From Prostheceraeus crozeri (taxonomy: Eukaryota > Platyhelminthes > Polycladida > Euryleptidae), in contig CAJQUW010003186.1 of NCBI GenBank assembly GCA_907163375.1, positions 1-64,000 of the forward strand: a DNA stretch of 64,000 nucleotides. Direction: 5' to 3'. Made by a program: the position numbers and the translations under genes. Of the stretch, positions 10,145 to 17,487 are shown in pieces. The number at the start of each line of letters is the position of its first letter. Position 1 is the stretch's first letter. Below the pieces are notes generated by a model. That model did not search any database, was not told the origin of the DNA, and saw nothing but the letters and a program-made list of their open reading frames with translations.

Positions 10145-10501
10145 ATGAAGACTTGGATTTTGGACTCTCTACAATATATCAGAGTTGATCGTGATGGAAA
10201 CGTACATTTCAAAAATTCTCATGGTCATACATCAAGAGGAATTACATTAACATGGCGACAATTTGTCAACCTCAATGATATCATGAGGGATTTGGAATAT
10301 TTTGAAACATTAAGATTCATCTCCTTGGGTGATCAAGTTTGGCTTCAACATTACAGAAATGAAATTCAAATCTACCATTCTCATTCCGCAAACTGTTTCT
10401 CATTTCGCAAATACAATTGGGAGAAGTATAGAAGATACATACATCGCTCCATCATGACATTTATTCGTCGTGAGTTCATCGCCCTACTATGCAAATCTTA
10501 A
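10145..10501 (+). CDS. PC4-like single-stranded-DNA-binding protein, copy a
   Basis: 118 aa from the ATG at 10145; the open frame begins upstream at a TTG. The pattern follows the transcriptional coactivator PC4/p15 fold: a strand with an aromatic start (TWILDSLQYIRV), a hairpin (NVHFKNS), an RGITLTWRQFVNL block resembling PC4 KGISLNPEQWSQL, then an amphipathic helix. The whole protein is basic and aromatic-rich. It is followed after 22 bp by a paralogue (10524-11174). PC4 binds melted DNA and stimulates transcription; a role in transcription or replication of the element is inferred. Similarity is by pattern, not by search. Confidence 0.5.
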   Translation: MKTWILDSLQYIRVDRDGNVHFKNSHGHTSRGITLTWRQFVNLNDIMRDLEYFETLRFISLGDQVWLQHYRNEIQIYHSHSANCFSFRKYNWEKYRRYIHRSIMTFIRREFIALLCKS

Positions 10502-10523
10502 TCAGATATGATTACCACGCACC

Positions 10524-11174
10524 ATGAGTTGGAAATTAGATTCCCTACAACGTATTGAAACGGATCATGATCGAAACGTCTATTTCAAAGATTCAACTGG
10601 AAATGTGAGAAGAGAGTTTGTTTTATCTTATCGTCATTTTCAATCTCTACATCATATCATGAAGGACTTGAAATACTTCTATATGAAAAGACATTCACGT
10701 ATTGGAAATCGCATCTGGCTGCGCGTCAACAATCGGCGAATTCAACTCTATCATTCCCAACTTCATACTAACTTCACATTTCATCAAGGTAGTTGGGAAA
10801 AGTATAAAAGGAAGGTACATCGCTCAATTTACTCATTCTTTCATCATGAAGCGCCATCGCTACACCATCGTCAACATTCTCCGTCGCTTCAGACTCTACA
10901 CCAAAATCGATCTCACAACATTACGCCAACAGCTTCCAAACAGCAAGTATTACCCGGGCCGTCCTCAAATGTTAGTGGTGAAGATGAACAATTCACGGAA
11001 TCTTCAACTCTTCCCAAATGGGACTGTACAGATTCTCGGCGCCCTTTCTCATTCATCGGCGCAGTCAATGCGCTTAGAGCTACAGAGACTACTACGTCGG
11101 ATATGGAAGAGGGAGAGGTGTGTGATGTCGAATCTGACTGTGGACAATATGGTGATCTCTACTCAATTGAGTGA
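10524..11174 (+). CDS. PC4-like protein, copy b, with long tail overlapping the TBP-like gene
   Basis: 216 aa, ATG at 10524. Residues 1-105 are a clear paralogue of copy a (WKLDSLQRIETD, NVYFKDS, LSYRHFQSLHHIMKDL). The tail (about 105-216) is His/Ser/Gln-rich and then acidic (MEEGEVCDVESD) and is read through the same DNA as the first 110 codons of the TBP-like gene in another frame. Element 2 repeats this arrangement (48373-48933 over 48734-49303), so the overlap is a conserved feature rather than chance. The tail may be little constrained in itself. Confidence 0.6.
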   Translation: MSWKLDSLQRIETDHDRNVYFKDSTGNVRREFVLSYRHFQSLHHIMKDLKYFYMKRHSRIGNRIWLRVNNRRIQLYHSQLHTNFTFHQGSWEKYKRKVHRSIYSFFHHEAPSLHHRQHSPSLQTLHQNRSHNITPTASKQQVLPGPSSNVSGEDEQFTESSTLPKWDCTDSRRPFSFIGAVNALRATETTTSDMEEGEVCDVESDCGQYGDLYSIE

Positions 11175-11391
11175 CAGTCTATCATTTTTGAAGATTCGTA
11201 CCAGCAGTTACAGTTTGTGTTATGAACCCGAACTTTTTCCTGCAGCTCTCATTAGTTGTTGGTTGCCTGTGCATGTGGCAATCTTTCATAATAGTAAAGT
11301 GATCATTACTGGACTAAAATCTCATGAACAAGCAAATATGATCCTAGACTATCTCATTGAGTATGTACGTACCCAGCGGATTGTAAAATAA
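10846..11391 (+). CDS. TATA-binding-protein (TBP) homologue encoded by element 1
   Basis: 181 aa from the ATG at 10846 (frame open from 10702). Both repeats of the TBP saddle are visible. Repeat 1: IVNILRRFRLYTKIDLTTL, PNSKYYPGRPQMLVVKM, LQLFPNGTVQILGA. Repeat 2: MVISTQLSDSL, then CYEPELFPAALI, VAIFHNSKVIITGL. These match, block for block, eukaryotic TBP segments such as YEPELFPGL and the two GK-V-TGA hairpins. Three of the four DNA-kinking Phe positions are Phe; the first (in the NPKRF block of TBP) is Pro. The length matches the bare TBP core without the usual N-terminal extension. The gene overlaps the PC4-like gene by 329 bp. It presumably recognises the element's own TATATAAG promoters. 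Confidence 0.85.
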   Translation: MKRHRYTIVNILRRFRLYTKIDLTTLRQQLPNSKYYPGRPQMLVVKMNNSRNLQLFPNGTVQILGALSHSSAQSMRLELQRLLRRIWKRERCVMSNLTVDNMVISTQLSDSLSFLKIRTSSYSLCYEPELFPAALISCWLPVHVAIFHNSKVIITGLKSHEQANMILDYLIEYVRTQRIVK

Positions 11392-11422
11392 AAAACAATT
11401 TTTCCAACATGATGTTTTTATT
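11387..11422. terminator. Convergent poly(A) signals embedding both stop codons
   Basis: AATAAA at 11387-11392 contains the TBP-like stop (11389-11391); TTTATT at 11417-11422 is AATAAA on the minus strand and contains the protease stop (11418-11420). Confidence 0.6.
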
Positions 11423-11879
11423 TCAAATCATGATAGAACTTACAAATCATTTTTTCATTAGAGGATGGATTACATGAAAAGTTTTGAATAACAGATGCAA
11501 ATCGAGATACATGTAAACGTTTTAAGATGAAGTACAGTACAAAAGCACCACACGTTGATGAAAGTGGATGTTGTAGTATGCGTTCATTTCGCTGATATTG
11601 ACGCGTATGTTTTCTCAACCACTGCTGTGTTGGTATATTTGGAGGTTGAGCAAGAGAGTCAAATAGTTCACCACGTCGGTCTTCTCCAATAAAGATCGCT
11701 TTCCAATGCTCACCGCCTAAATTCTGTGAATGAGTGTTTAGCACAATAAAGATGGGATAGTGATTTACTGCAGGTGGTAAGGTATCGAGTGAATAGACAT
11801 TATCGAAAGCTTTCAACGTCGCTTCGTCTGCATTACGCTGCACTTTAGTCTTAATATCGTCAGCAGTCAACCAACTCAT
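11418..11879 (-). CDS. PRO: Adenovirus-type maturation cysteine protease
   Basis: 153 aa. The catalytic set is visible: His58 in GGEHWKAIF, Asp74 in LFDSL, Gln103, and Cys110 in STCGAFVLYF. The Gln-Cys spacing of 7 equals that of adenovirus protease, and the C-terminal nucleophile block is typical of this Ulp1/adenain clan. It would cleave capsid or core precursors during virion maturation. The ATG overlaps the stop of the capsid gene by one base (TAATG), so expression from a shared transcript by reinitiation is possible. Confidence 0.92.
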   Translation of the reverse strand: MSWLTADDIKTKVQRNADEATLKAFDNVYSLDTLPPAVNHYPIFIVLNTHSQNLGGEHWKAIFIGEDRRGELFDSLAQPPNIPTQQWLRKHTRQYQRNERILQHPLSSTCGAFVLYFILKRLHVSRFASVIQNFSCNPSSNEKMICKFYHDLK

Positions 11880-13156
11880 TAACGATTATACTGAAGAATC
11901 ACGTCACGATACTTTGTAATTTCAATATTTGAATCGAAGACTGCATAAATTAATACATTGATCGTCTCAGGTAGTGTTCTTTTGAACGTCAAATCCAAAC
12001 GAATATTATGAGGCACGTTCGCTTGACGATAGGGTGCACTAATATCGCTGTCAGCAGTCAAATCAAATGCATAAATAGTATATCCACTCTTAAATTCTTT
12101 CATAGTCAGTCCGTTGGTATCATCCGTATTGTAAAAGCCAAAGACATCCATAAAATCAACATAACTGCGCATAAATTGATCCGAAGCAAAATCTGGTTTG
12201 TAGGGTGGACCAGGATGACTCACACCATTAACACGTAAAGCAATTTCACTTAACTGATTGTGTTTAAAATTGAAAGGATTCTTCTTTATATTACCATTAA
12301 ATGCATCATTTTCAACCATTGCCACCATGAGGAGCTTCGGTGCTTCCGATGGAAAGAGGCCATCTTTCATGAAACTCTTTTGATCTTTCGGAATTGTAAA
12401 GGTGAGAAGCTTTGTATGCTGAACGGGGTAAATGGCATTTTGGCGGTTAAGACCTTCAGCATGCCCTCTAATGACACTTGGATTCGGTACTACTCGACGA
12501 ATGTAAAGTGCAATATCTTCCACATGAATTCTAAAATTGTCAACTTTAGCAAATGCATTCAGGGCAAATTCAGGCTTATTCAATGTCAGCTTGAGTCGCA
12601 TGCTGGTATTACAGAGTAAAAACTTTGACTGTCTAAAGAAGTCTAAATTCAGCGGACCATATAGCTGACATACTCTACTATCTTTAATCATAGCAGATCG
12701 CTTTACAAAGCCACTGTTTGTTTCAACATCAAATTTTCCTGCTTCATCTCTGTACCATCCCATGGCTTCCATATGACTTTTTTGTGCTGCTGGATGAAAC
12801 TGTGATACATGATTGAAATATGATTTATAGGGATAATCGCTTTGACCACCTTCCACCTGCTGCTCTCCAATCGTTAGAGAAACATCGCGAAGTAATGTAG
12901 TCAATGGTAAATTGTTCAGTCCAACTTTATGTGCATCGTCAATAGCAGTTCCATCTGCTTGCTGAATTCTAAACCTCAAATCAAGCATCGCATAACTCAA
13001 ATCTATGTAGTCATCACTACCACCAGGAATAACAAATTCAATGGGGCCAGCATTCTCAGCTGTTCGAGGATGATAATCTACAATACTTGAACTAAGAATA
13101 TCTGTCTGTATGGCTTGTTGATCGAACAAACAAAAACCGGAAGTTTTACACTCCAT
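11879..13156 (-). CDS. MCP: Major capsid protein, double jelly-roll type
   Basis: 425 aa, ATG at 13156. The protein belongs to the family annotated in invertebrate genomes as F54H12.2-like: QTDILSSSIVDYHP, PIEFVIPGGSDDYIDLS, LLRDVSLTIGEQQVEGG near the N-terminus, then KNPFNFKHNQLSEIALRVNG and DTNGLTMKEF in the second half. Length and two similar halves fit a double jelly-roll hexon-like capsomer. I am confident of the family; the jelly-roll assignment follows from published work on Polinton capsid proteins and from gene context. It lies between the protease and the core protein, with only 2 bp before the core gene's stop. Confidence 0.85.
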   Translation of the reverse strand: MECKTSGFCLFDQQAIQTDILSSSIVDYHPRTAENAGPIEFVIPGGSDDYIDLSYAMLDLRFRIQQADGTAIDDAHKVGLNNLPLTTLLRDVSLTIGEQQVEGGQSDYPYKSYFNHVSQFHPAAQKSHMEAMGWYRDEAGKFDVETNSGFVKRSAMIKDSRVCQLYGPLNLDFFRQSKFLLCNTSMRLKLTLNKPEFALNAFAKVDNFRIHVEDIALYIRRVVPNPSVIRGHAEGLNRQNAIYPVQHTKLLTFTIPKDQKSFMKDGLFPSEAPKLLMVAMVENDAFNGNIKKNPFNFKHNQLSEIALRVNGVSHPGPPYKPDFASDQFMRSYVDFMDVFGFYNTDDTNGLTMKEFKSGYTIYAFDLTADSDISAPYRQANVPHNIRLDLTFKRTLPETINVLIYAVFDSNIEITKYRDVILQYNR

Positions 13157-13158
13157 GA

Positions 13159-13614
13159 TTAGAAGTTATAGCAGCGTCGTCGTTTAGCGCCTGATGAATG
13201 ATTAGAGCCTCTGCGACGTTTGCGTGAATGCCTTTTGACTGAAGATCGCACCTTACCAGCTCCGCGATGTTTCCTCCTTCCTTTTCTCATTCGTTTAGGT
13301 GATTTCTTTCCTTGAGTAACACCAGCAATGGTCTGCTTCAATGTTTTTAAACCGCGTTCCTTCCCACGATTCAACAAACTGCTCTTAAAACTTCTACCTC
13401 TGGAAAGATCACTAGCAACATCACCAGCAAAGCCAACGGCATTACTTAAAACATTTCGTTTTAAAGATCTACCGACATTGGATATGAGAGGTGCTACAAC
13501 AGATTTCAGTGCACCAAGTATGCTACCTCCACGTTGGCGGCGAGCACCGATGTAAATTTGTCCTCCACCACTTACGTAGGAGGGTCGTGAATAAAATGAG
13601 GCAGTTGGATTCAT
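13159..13614 (-). CDS. Basic core/condensing protein (adenovirus pX/pVII-like in character)
   Basis: 151 aa. The N-terminus (YVSGGGQIYIGARRQRGG) and the SILGALKSVVAPLI segment are typical of a small Polinton virion protein found next to the capsid gene; the C-terminal third is extremely rich in Lys/Arg (KSPKRMRKGRRKHRGAGK). This suggests DNA condensation inside the particle. The N-terminal GG sites could be protease targets, as in adenovirus precursors (inference). Homologue in element 2 at 51187-51669, where it is interrupted. A TATGCAAA-type motif lies about 35 bp upstream. Confidence 0.75.
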   Translation of the reverse strand: MNPTASFYSRPSYVSGGGQIYIGARRQRGGSILGALKSVVAPLISNVGRSLKRNVLSNAVGFAGDVASDLSRGRSFKSSLLNRGKERGLKTLKQTIAGVTQGKKSPKRMRKGRRKHRGAGKVRSSVKRHSRKRRRGSNHSSGAKRRRCYNF

Positions 13615-13645
13615 AGCTCAAACCCTAAACATTGTTAGTTACAAC

Positions 13646-13652
13646 TTTGCAT
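13646..13652 (-). promoter_or_regulatory. ATGCAAA motif upstream of the core protein gene
   Basis: ATGCAAAGTTG on the minus strand, 32 bp before the ATG at 13614. It matches motifs before the penton-like (10132-10140) and ATPase (16247-16255) genes. Confidence 0.35.
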
Positions 13653-13655
13653 GAA

Positions 13656-14744
13656 TCACTGTCGATCACTTAGATGAAAGATGTCGGCACGACGCATCCA
13701 AGAGTTCATACTTGAAGGATAACCAGTCCATTTAACAAGACACCATTCTTCACCTTGCCGTTTTTTACATCGAATGATTTTCTCTACCAAATATGTTTCA
13801 CTTTCAGTGACTACCTCAATCTCATCGCGGTAAAAGCTACCCTCAATTTCTTCATTATCGTAATCTTTCAACTTGTAGGTGGTCGGAGAGTCTTTTTGAT
13901 TAATCCTTGATACTGTAAATACCTCCTCTGTCCAATTCGGGAGGTACCCTTTAGCAAAAACACTTTTCACTTTTGAGATACGAACTTTATCGCCAATTTT
14001 CACATCACTTTTCACATGAGTGCGTTTACGTTGGAATGATTCGCGCACTTTATCTACATTGTCAGCATTTACATCTACTGGTCTGAGTCCAATAGAACGA
14101 TGGATAGAGTGATTGTAGGCATGGAGTGTATCTTGTAGAACCTTTGTCCAATTTTGTGTCAAGTTGGCAGTAAAATGTCGCCACAAACGATTTTTTAATG
14201 TGCGATTAAAACGTTCAACGAGTGCAGCTTTATAAGCGCTCTTTACACTAAACAACTCAATGTCATGCCTCTCAAATAATCTTGTCACATGCTGATTTTC
14301 AAACTCTTTTCCTTGATCACTCTGAATTCTTTTTGGAATGCGACCTTCTCGAAAAATTGTTTGGAATGCTTTTGCTACTCCTTTCCCTTCTTTAGTTTTT
14401 AAAGGTTGAGCCCACGCATAACGCGAGAAAATATCAATGACGGTTAAAATAAAATTATTGCCCGAGTTATGTTTTGAAATGGAGGCAACATCGCACAAAT
14501 CTGCTTGCCACTGTTCATCGATGTCATGAACAATATAATGGCGGGTGCGGTACTTCTTTTTCGCTTGTTTGTGGAGTGTATAGGTAGCCTGACCCTTTAA
14601 CCATCGTTTCACTTGTGATTGTGGAAGACCACTCGCTTTTGATAATTTCTTGATAGATGCAAATCCTGCCGGATGTTTTACATCATAATAGATTGACTTC
14701 AAACGTTCAGTCGATGACGGCTGACTCTTTTTCCTCCTTCTCAT
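13656..14744 (-). CDS. INT: Retrovirus-like integrase with C-terminal chromodomain
   Basis: About 362 aa from the ATG at 14744; the frame is open to 14870, but the extra residues are not conserved. The DDE catalytic triad is in WQADLCDV, IQSDQGKEF and ALVERFNRTLK, all intact. A helix-turn-helix-like segment precedes the core (LSKASGLPQSQVKRWL). A chromodomain lies at the end (YLVEKIIRCKK, WCLVKWTGYPSSMNSWM). It inserts the linear element DNA, with 6-bp target duplication in this family. The upstream Cys-rich ORF (14707-14916) overlaps its first codons. Confidence 0.93.
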   Translation of the reverse strand: MRRRKKSQPSSTERLKSIYYDVKHPAGFASIKKLSKASGLPQSQVKRWLKGQATYTLHKQAKKKYRTRHYIVHDIDEQWQADLCDVASISKHNSGNNFILTVIDIFSRYAWAQPLKTKEGKGVAKAFQTIFREGRIPKRIQSDQGKEFENQHVTRLFERHDIELFSVKSAYKAALVERFNRTLKNRLWRHFTANLTQNWTKVLQDTLHAYNHSIHRSIGLRPVDVNADNVDKVRESFQRKRTHVKSDVKIGDKVRISKVKSVFAKGYLPNWTEEVFTVSRINQKDSPTTYKLKDYDNEEIEGSFYRDEIEVVTESETYLVEKIIRCKKRQGEEWCLVKWTGYPSSMNSWMRRADIFHLSDRQ

Positions 14745-14916
14745 CTTTTTTCTTTCTTGCCTTTCTACATTTACAACAACTGCAGCATTTAGCGGTTTTG
14801 CGATCGTGTTCACATTGCTTAGGGGTTTCATTATGAGAGCTGGCGCAGCAAGTGCAAGTGACAACGACATTCACCTCTGGCGGCTCATTACATGGCAAGC
14901 AACACATCTGCTTCAT
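14707..14916 (-). CDS. Small Cys-rich protein overlapping the integrase start, 69 aa
   Basis: ATG at 14914-14916. It carries 14 Cys, in pairs: MCCLPC, TCTCCASS and KCCSCCKCRK, followed by a Lys/Glu-rich tail. It ends inside the integrase N-terminus in a different frame. Element 2 has a Cys-rich ORF at the same place (54226-54552), with a matching EV-x-C-x-CC-S pattern, which argues that the gene is real. It could be a zinc-binding or membrane-anchored (palmitoylated) protein. No family recognised. Confidence 0.55.
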   Translation of the reverse strand: MKQMCCLPCNEPPEVNVVVTCTCCASSHNETPKQCEHDRKTAKCCSCCKCRKARKKKDEKEEKESAVID

Positions 14917-14917
14917 A

Positions 14918-15610
14918 TTAATAGTCTGAGAACATGTATTTCCTAGGAGGAGCTGTTTTACGTTTTCCTTTTACCAGTTTTAGTGGCGATACAGATCTAC
15001 GTCGAGTTCTTCCCCTTGTTTGCTTAGTGAGTGTGGGAGGGGATGTAGCAGGTGACGTCTTAAACCAATTTGTTGGCATTTTCATCGCCTGAAGCATTGG
15101 AGTAGTAGCCACTGTTGAATCAAGTTCTTTCAATGTCTCATTATTTAAAGCAAATTTTGGCACATTATGCTTTTTCAATAGTTTAAGAAAGTATGACCAA
15201 CCAGGTGGAACATAGCCCTGACGGCGCTTTCTACGTGTCGCATACTGAATCAAGTCTTCATAACGTGAAGCATCAATCACTTTATTTTCATCTGTAATGA
15301 TTTCTCCTCTATCATTTACATTGAGATGGGGTTCAATACTGTTGAAAAGAGATATGGCATGTGCGCGAGATGCTAAAGGTGTAGCAGTCGATACAGAGTC
15401 ACGCATCTTATTCTTCAAGTTTTTCAATTGCTCAACAGTTTCCGATTGTAATAATACAGCACGATGTGGATCTTTGATGTGAACATTTTGCTGATAATCT
15501 ATTTCTTTCCTATACATTTGATTTGCAAGAGGTTGCTTTACTTGCTGCATGGCAGTCAATTGTACATATTCATCCTGAGGAATAACAATCATGCGAGAAT
15601 AAGAACTCAT
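14918..15610 (-). CDS. Conserved Polinton protein of unknown function, 230 aa
   Basis: Homologous to 54587-55237 in element 2 at both ends: the start (YSRMIVIPQDEYVQLT) and the middle (RRKRRQGYVPPGWSYFLKLL, with the same Gly-Trp-Ser-Tyr-Phe). The C-terminal third is basic and Pro/Ser/Thr-rich. There is no membrane segment. It sits between integrase and ATPase in both elements; its ATG overlaps the ATPase stop in an ATGA. This placement suggests a packaging- or virion-related role, but I do not recognise a domain. Confidence 0.75.
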   Translation of the reverse strand: MSSYSRMIVIPQDEYVQLTAMQQVKQPLANQMYRKEIDYQQNVHIKDPHRAVLLQSETVEQLKNLKNKMRDSVSTATPLASRAHAISLFNSIEPHLNVNDRGEIITDENKVIDASRYEDLIQYATRRKRRQGYVPPGWSYFLKLLKKHNVPKFALNNETLKELDSTVATTPMLQAMKMPTNWFKTSPATSPPTLTKQTRGRTRRRSVSPLKLVKGKRKTAPPRKYMFSDY

Positions 15611-16224
15611 AGTTTGTAGATAATCATGGGAGTTTTCAAAATATCACTTCGAAATCTAAATTCTTCCGGACACTCTTGCGTAAAGTCAATGAATAAGTAA
15701 CCGTATGGTTTTTCAGTAGCTGCTTGAAAAATTTCAATTAAGGCTTTTGATCCTCTGGGTGCAACTTGTCGCGCTAAAATTTCAAATTGACTTTTATCTC
15801 GCGGATTCTTGAAAATAGCATAATAGTGTGTATTCAGGTTTCGTGTACGAGCTTCTTTTCCATCAGGAAACAAATTTTGTGTAATATAGATGATAAAACA
15901 CCTTTTATGGTGTGCTGCGCGAGTGAACATATCTGTAACATCTTTTGAATTCTTACTTTCTTTTAATAAATCATCCAATACAACAACATCATTAGACTGA
16001 AGTTTATCCACTGGAATAATTCCTTCATGTCGAATAAAGTTGCGACTTTGCAATTCCTGAAACAGCGACGGTTGATAAATACCATAACACCAAATCACTC
16101 GATTGATAGGTTCCTTAAACAACTCCCTTCTTTTATCCAATAAATTCAGCGTGAAAACAGTTTTACCTGCATGAGATGGACCTGATACAGTCAGAACTTT
16201 ATCACATTGAAGTCTGAAATCCAT
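15607..16224 (-). CDS. ATP: FtsK/HerA-type genome packaging ATPase
   Basis: 205 aa from the ATG at 16224; the upstream open frame begins with TTG, and the element 2 homologue starts at the equivalent place. Walker A is GPSHAGKT (residues 15-22), Walker B is VVVLDDLL, and the sensor-like ITQN follows. The C-terminal GYLFIDFTQECPEEFRFR block is typical of Polinton and A32-like packaging ATPases. It pumps DNA into capsids. The stop overlaps the next gene's ATG by ATGA. Confidence 0.93.
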   Translation of the reverse strand: MDFRLQCDKVLTVSGPSHAGKTVFTLNLLDKRRELFKEPINRVIWCYGIYQPSLFQELQSRNFIRHEGIIPVDKLQSNDVVVLDDLLKESKNSKDVTDMFTRAAHHKRCFIIYITQNLFPDGKEARTRNLNTHYYAIFKNPRDKSQFEILARQVAPRGSKALIEIFQAATEKPYGYLFIDFTQECPEEFRFRSDILKTPMIIYKL

Positions 16225-16246
16225 TTTATTACTTTGAGACTCAACA

Positions 16247-16255
16247 TTTGCATAA
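16247..16255 (-). promoter_or_regulatory. TTATGCAAA motif before the ATPase gene
   Basis: TTATGCAAATGTTG on the minus strand, about 25 bp before the ATG at 16224. It shares TATGCAAA with other structural-gene promoters. Confidence 0.35.
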
Positions 16256-16612
16256 TTAACGCTTAGAGCCAAAGATATTTCCCAATAGGTTGCCCACGGC
16301 AGGAGCTATCATTGGAAGTATTGCTGAAAGGAAACCGCCCTTTTGTGTTAGAGTTTTCCTCTTTCTTTGAAGGGCGACTTTAGGATTGGAGATGAAACGC
16401 AATTTCGTAGCATATCGCTTAAGTAACTTTCGTTGTTTTGGCGCTAATTTCTTCGTCCTCAACTTCCTCACATGAGAAATAATTTCACAAATGAATTTAT
16501 CGTTAGCATGTCGTATAGCATTGTATCGCTGATTTGCTTTCATTCGTCGGAGAGCTTGAATGGCTGAAGAAAACTTTTGACTTTTACGTTTCGTCATTTT
16601 ACGTTTCGCCAT
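16256..16612 (-). CDS. pVI-like small basic virion protein, 118 aa
   Basis: The ATG at 16610-16612 gives MAKRKMTKRKSQKF, a basic N-terminus, then a helical basic region, and a C-terminal QKGGFLSAILPMIAP segment that is hydrophobic and likely amphipathic. The GG followed by a hydrophobic tail is a recurring feature of this Polinton gene and resembles adenovirus pVI/pX processing products. A membrane-lytic or DNA-bridging role is plausible (inferred). Homologue in element 2 at 56917-57309, with a matching RGGSGFLNML block. Confidence 0.65.
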   Translation of the reverse strand: MAKRKMTKRKSQKFSSAIQALRRMKANQRYNAIRHANDKFICEIISHVRKLRTKKLAPKQRKLLKRYATKLRFISNPKVALQRKRKTLTQKGGFLSAILPMIAPAVGNLLGNIFGSKR

Positions 16613-16663
16613 TTTCCGTGTTAGTCTTTGCTAAAACCTATCTTTACCACATTTGCATAGGTA

Positions 16664-16987
16664 CTAACTATTGCGACATAAGTGACACTCGAAATGAGCA
16701 ATGTCACAGTGGTTACATTGGCAAAGTTGAATGCAATTACGTATGAAACAGCGTTGACAAAAAGCATGCTTACATCTCTTGAAGATGCGCTTTTCATTTC
16801 CATCCTTTCGCTTACATACATCGCAACACATAGTTTCACCGTTACTGATGTCTATAGCAAGTCTTTTTGAAGATATGAATTTGCTAGCCTTTTCTAAATA
16901 ATAGACGCATGTACAGAAGGAATATACTTCGAGAGTGAGCAGACATAGCTCGAAAACCAGTTGTGCTACAATCAAGTACCACTGCAT
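16664..16987 (-). CDS. Membrane-anchored RING-finger-like protein
   Basis: 107 aa from the ATG at 16987. Residues about 1-32 form a hydrophobic segment (YLIVAQLVFELCLLTLEVY), which suggests membrane anchoring. The C-terminal half has a RING-like metal ligand series: CDVC, then FKRCKHAFCQRC, then Cys pairs ending HLC. RING proteins act as ubiquitin ligases; a role in host defence control or virion egress would be inference. The gene is packed 2 bp from the next one. Confidence 0.6.
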   Translation of the reverse strand: MQWYLIVAQLVFELCLLTLEVYSFCTCVYYLEKASKFISSKRLAIDISNGETMCCDVCKRKDGNEKRIFKRCKHAFCQRCFIRNCIQLCQCNHCDIAHFECHLCRNS

Positions 16988-16989
16988 TT

Positions 16990-17400
16990 TCAATTTTTCT
17001 TTATGGAAAGTTGAATGTGAATATCTGAAATCGCTTCAATCACTAGACTGCTACCATGATGGTTAAATGCGTTAAGACGTTCAGCAATTTTTATCATATG
17101 TCTTTTAAAAAATTCTTGGGGGTGATCTACCACTTCCATTGAATAAGAAGCAAAATGGAAAGAGCGACTTTCCACCTCTTCCTTTCCAAAATGACTAAAC
17201 TTAATTTTCGCAACTAATCGCGCCATGATAATGCTATCAGAGAATGTATTCATTAACTCTAGAAATAGAGTGCTAGCATCATCGACCACTGCTTCGATGT
17301 CGGTCTCATCTTTATGAAATTTTATCACATAATCTTGAACAGCTCCTTTTAAACTTTGCCTATGAAAACGTAATGTTCCGCAGTCGTTTGAGAAAGACAT
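16990..17400 (-). CDS. Free-standing copy of a domain from the polymerase N-terminal region
   Basis: 136 aa. The core reads ARLVAKIKFSHF, then SFHFASYSMEVVD, then a helix and SLVIEAISDIHIQLS. The same order (ALIYLKLKYIKIDF, IQFHIPSSSATEVVD, SALIFDGVDSAIFKIS) lies in the polymerase at about 3610-3850. I infer common origin; the domain is widespread in invertebrate transposon proteins, but I know no function for it. It may interact with the polymerase or compete for its partner. Confidence 0.5.
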   Translation of the reverse strand: MSFSNDCGTLRFHRQSLKGAVQDYVIKFHKDETDIEAVVDDASTLFLELMNTFSDSIIMARLVAKIKFSHFGKEEVESRSFHFASYSMEVVDHPQEFFKRHMIKIAERLNAFNHHGSSLVIEAISDIHIQLSIKKN

Positions 17401-17487
17401 GATCGCCCTTTATCTAACCCATCCATTGCATGAAAACAACAACTCTTCTCATAGTAACATTTATTGAATAATGGTAACAAGCATGCA

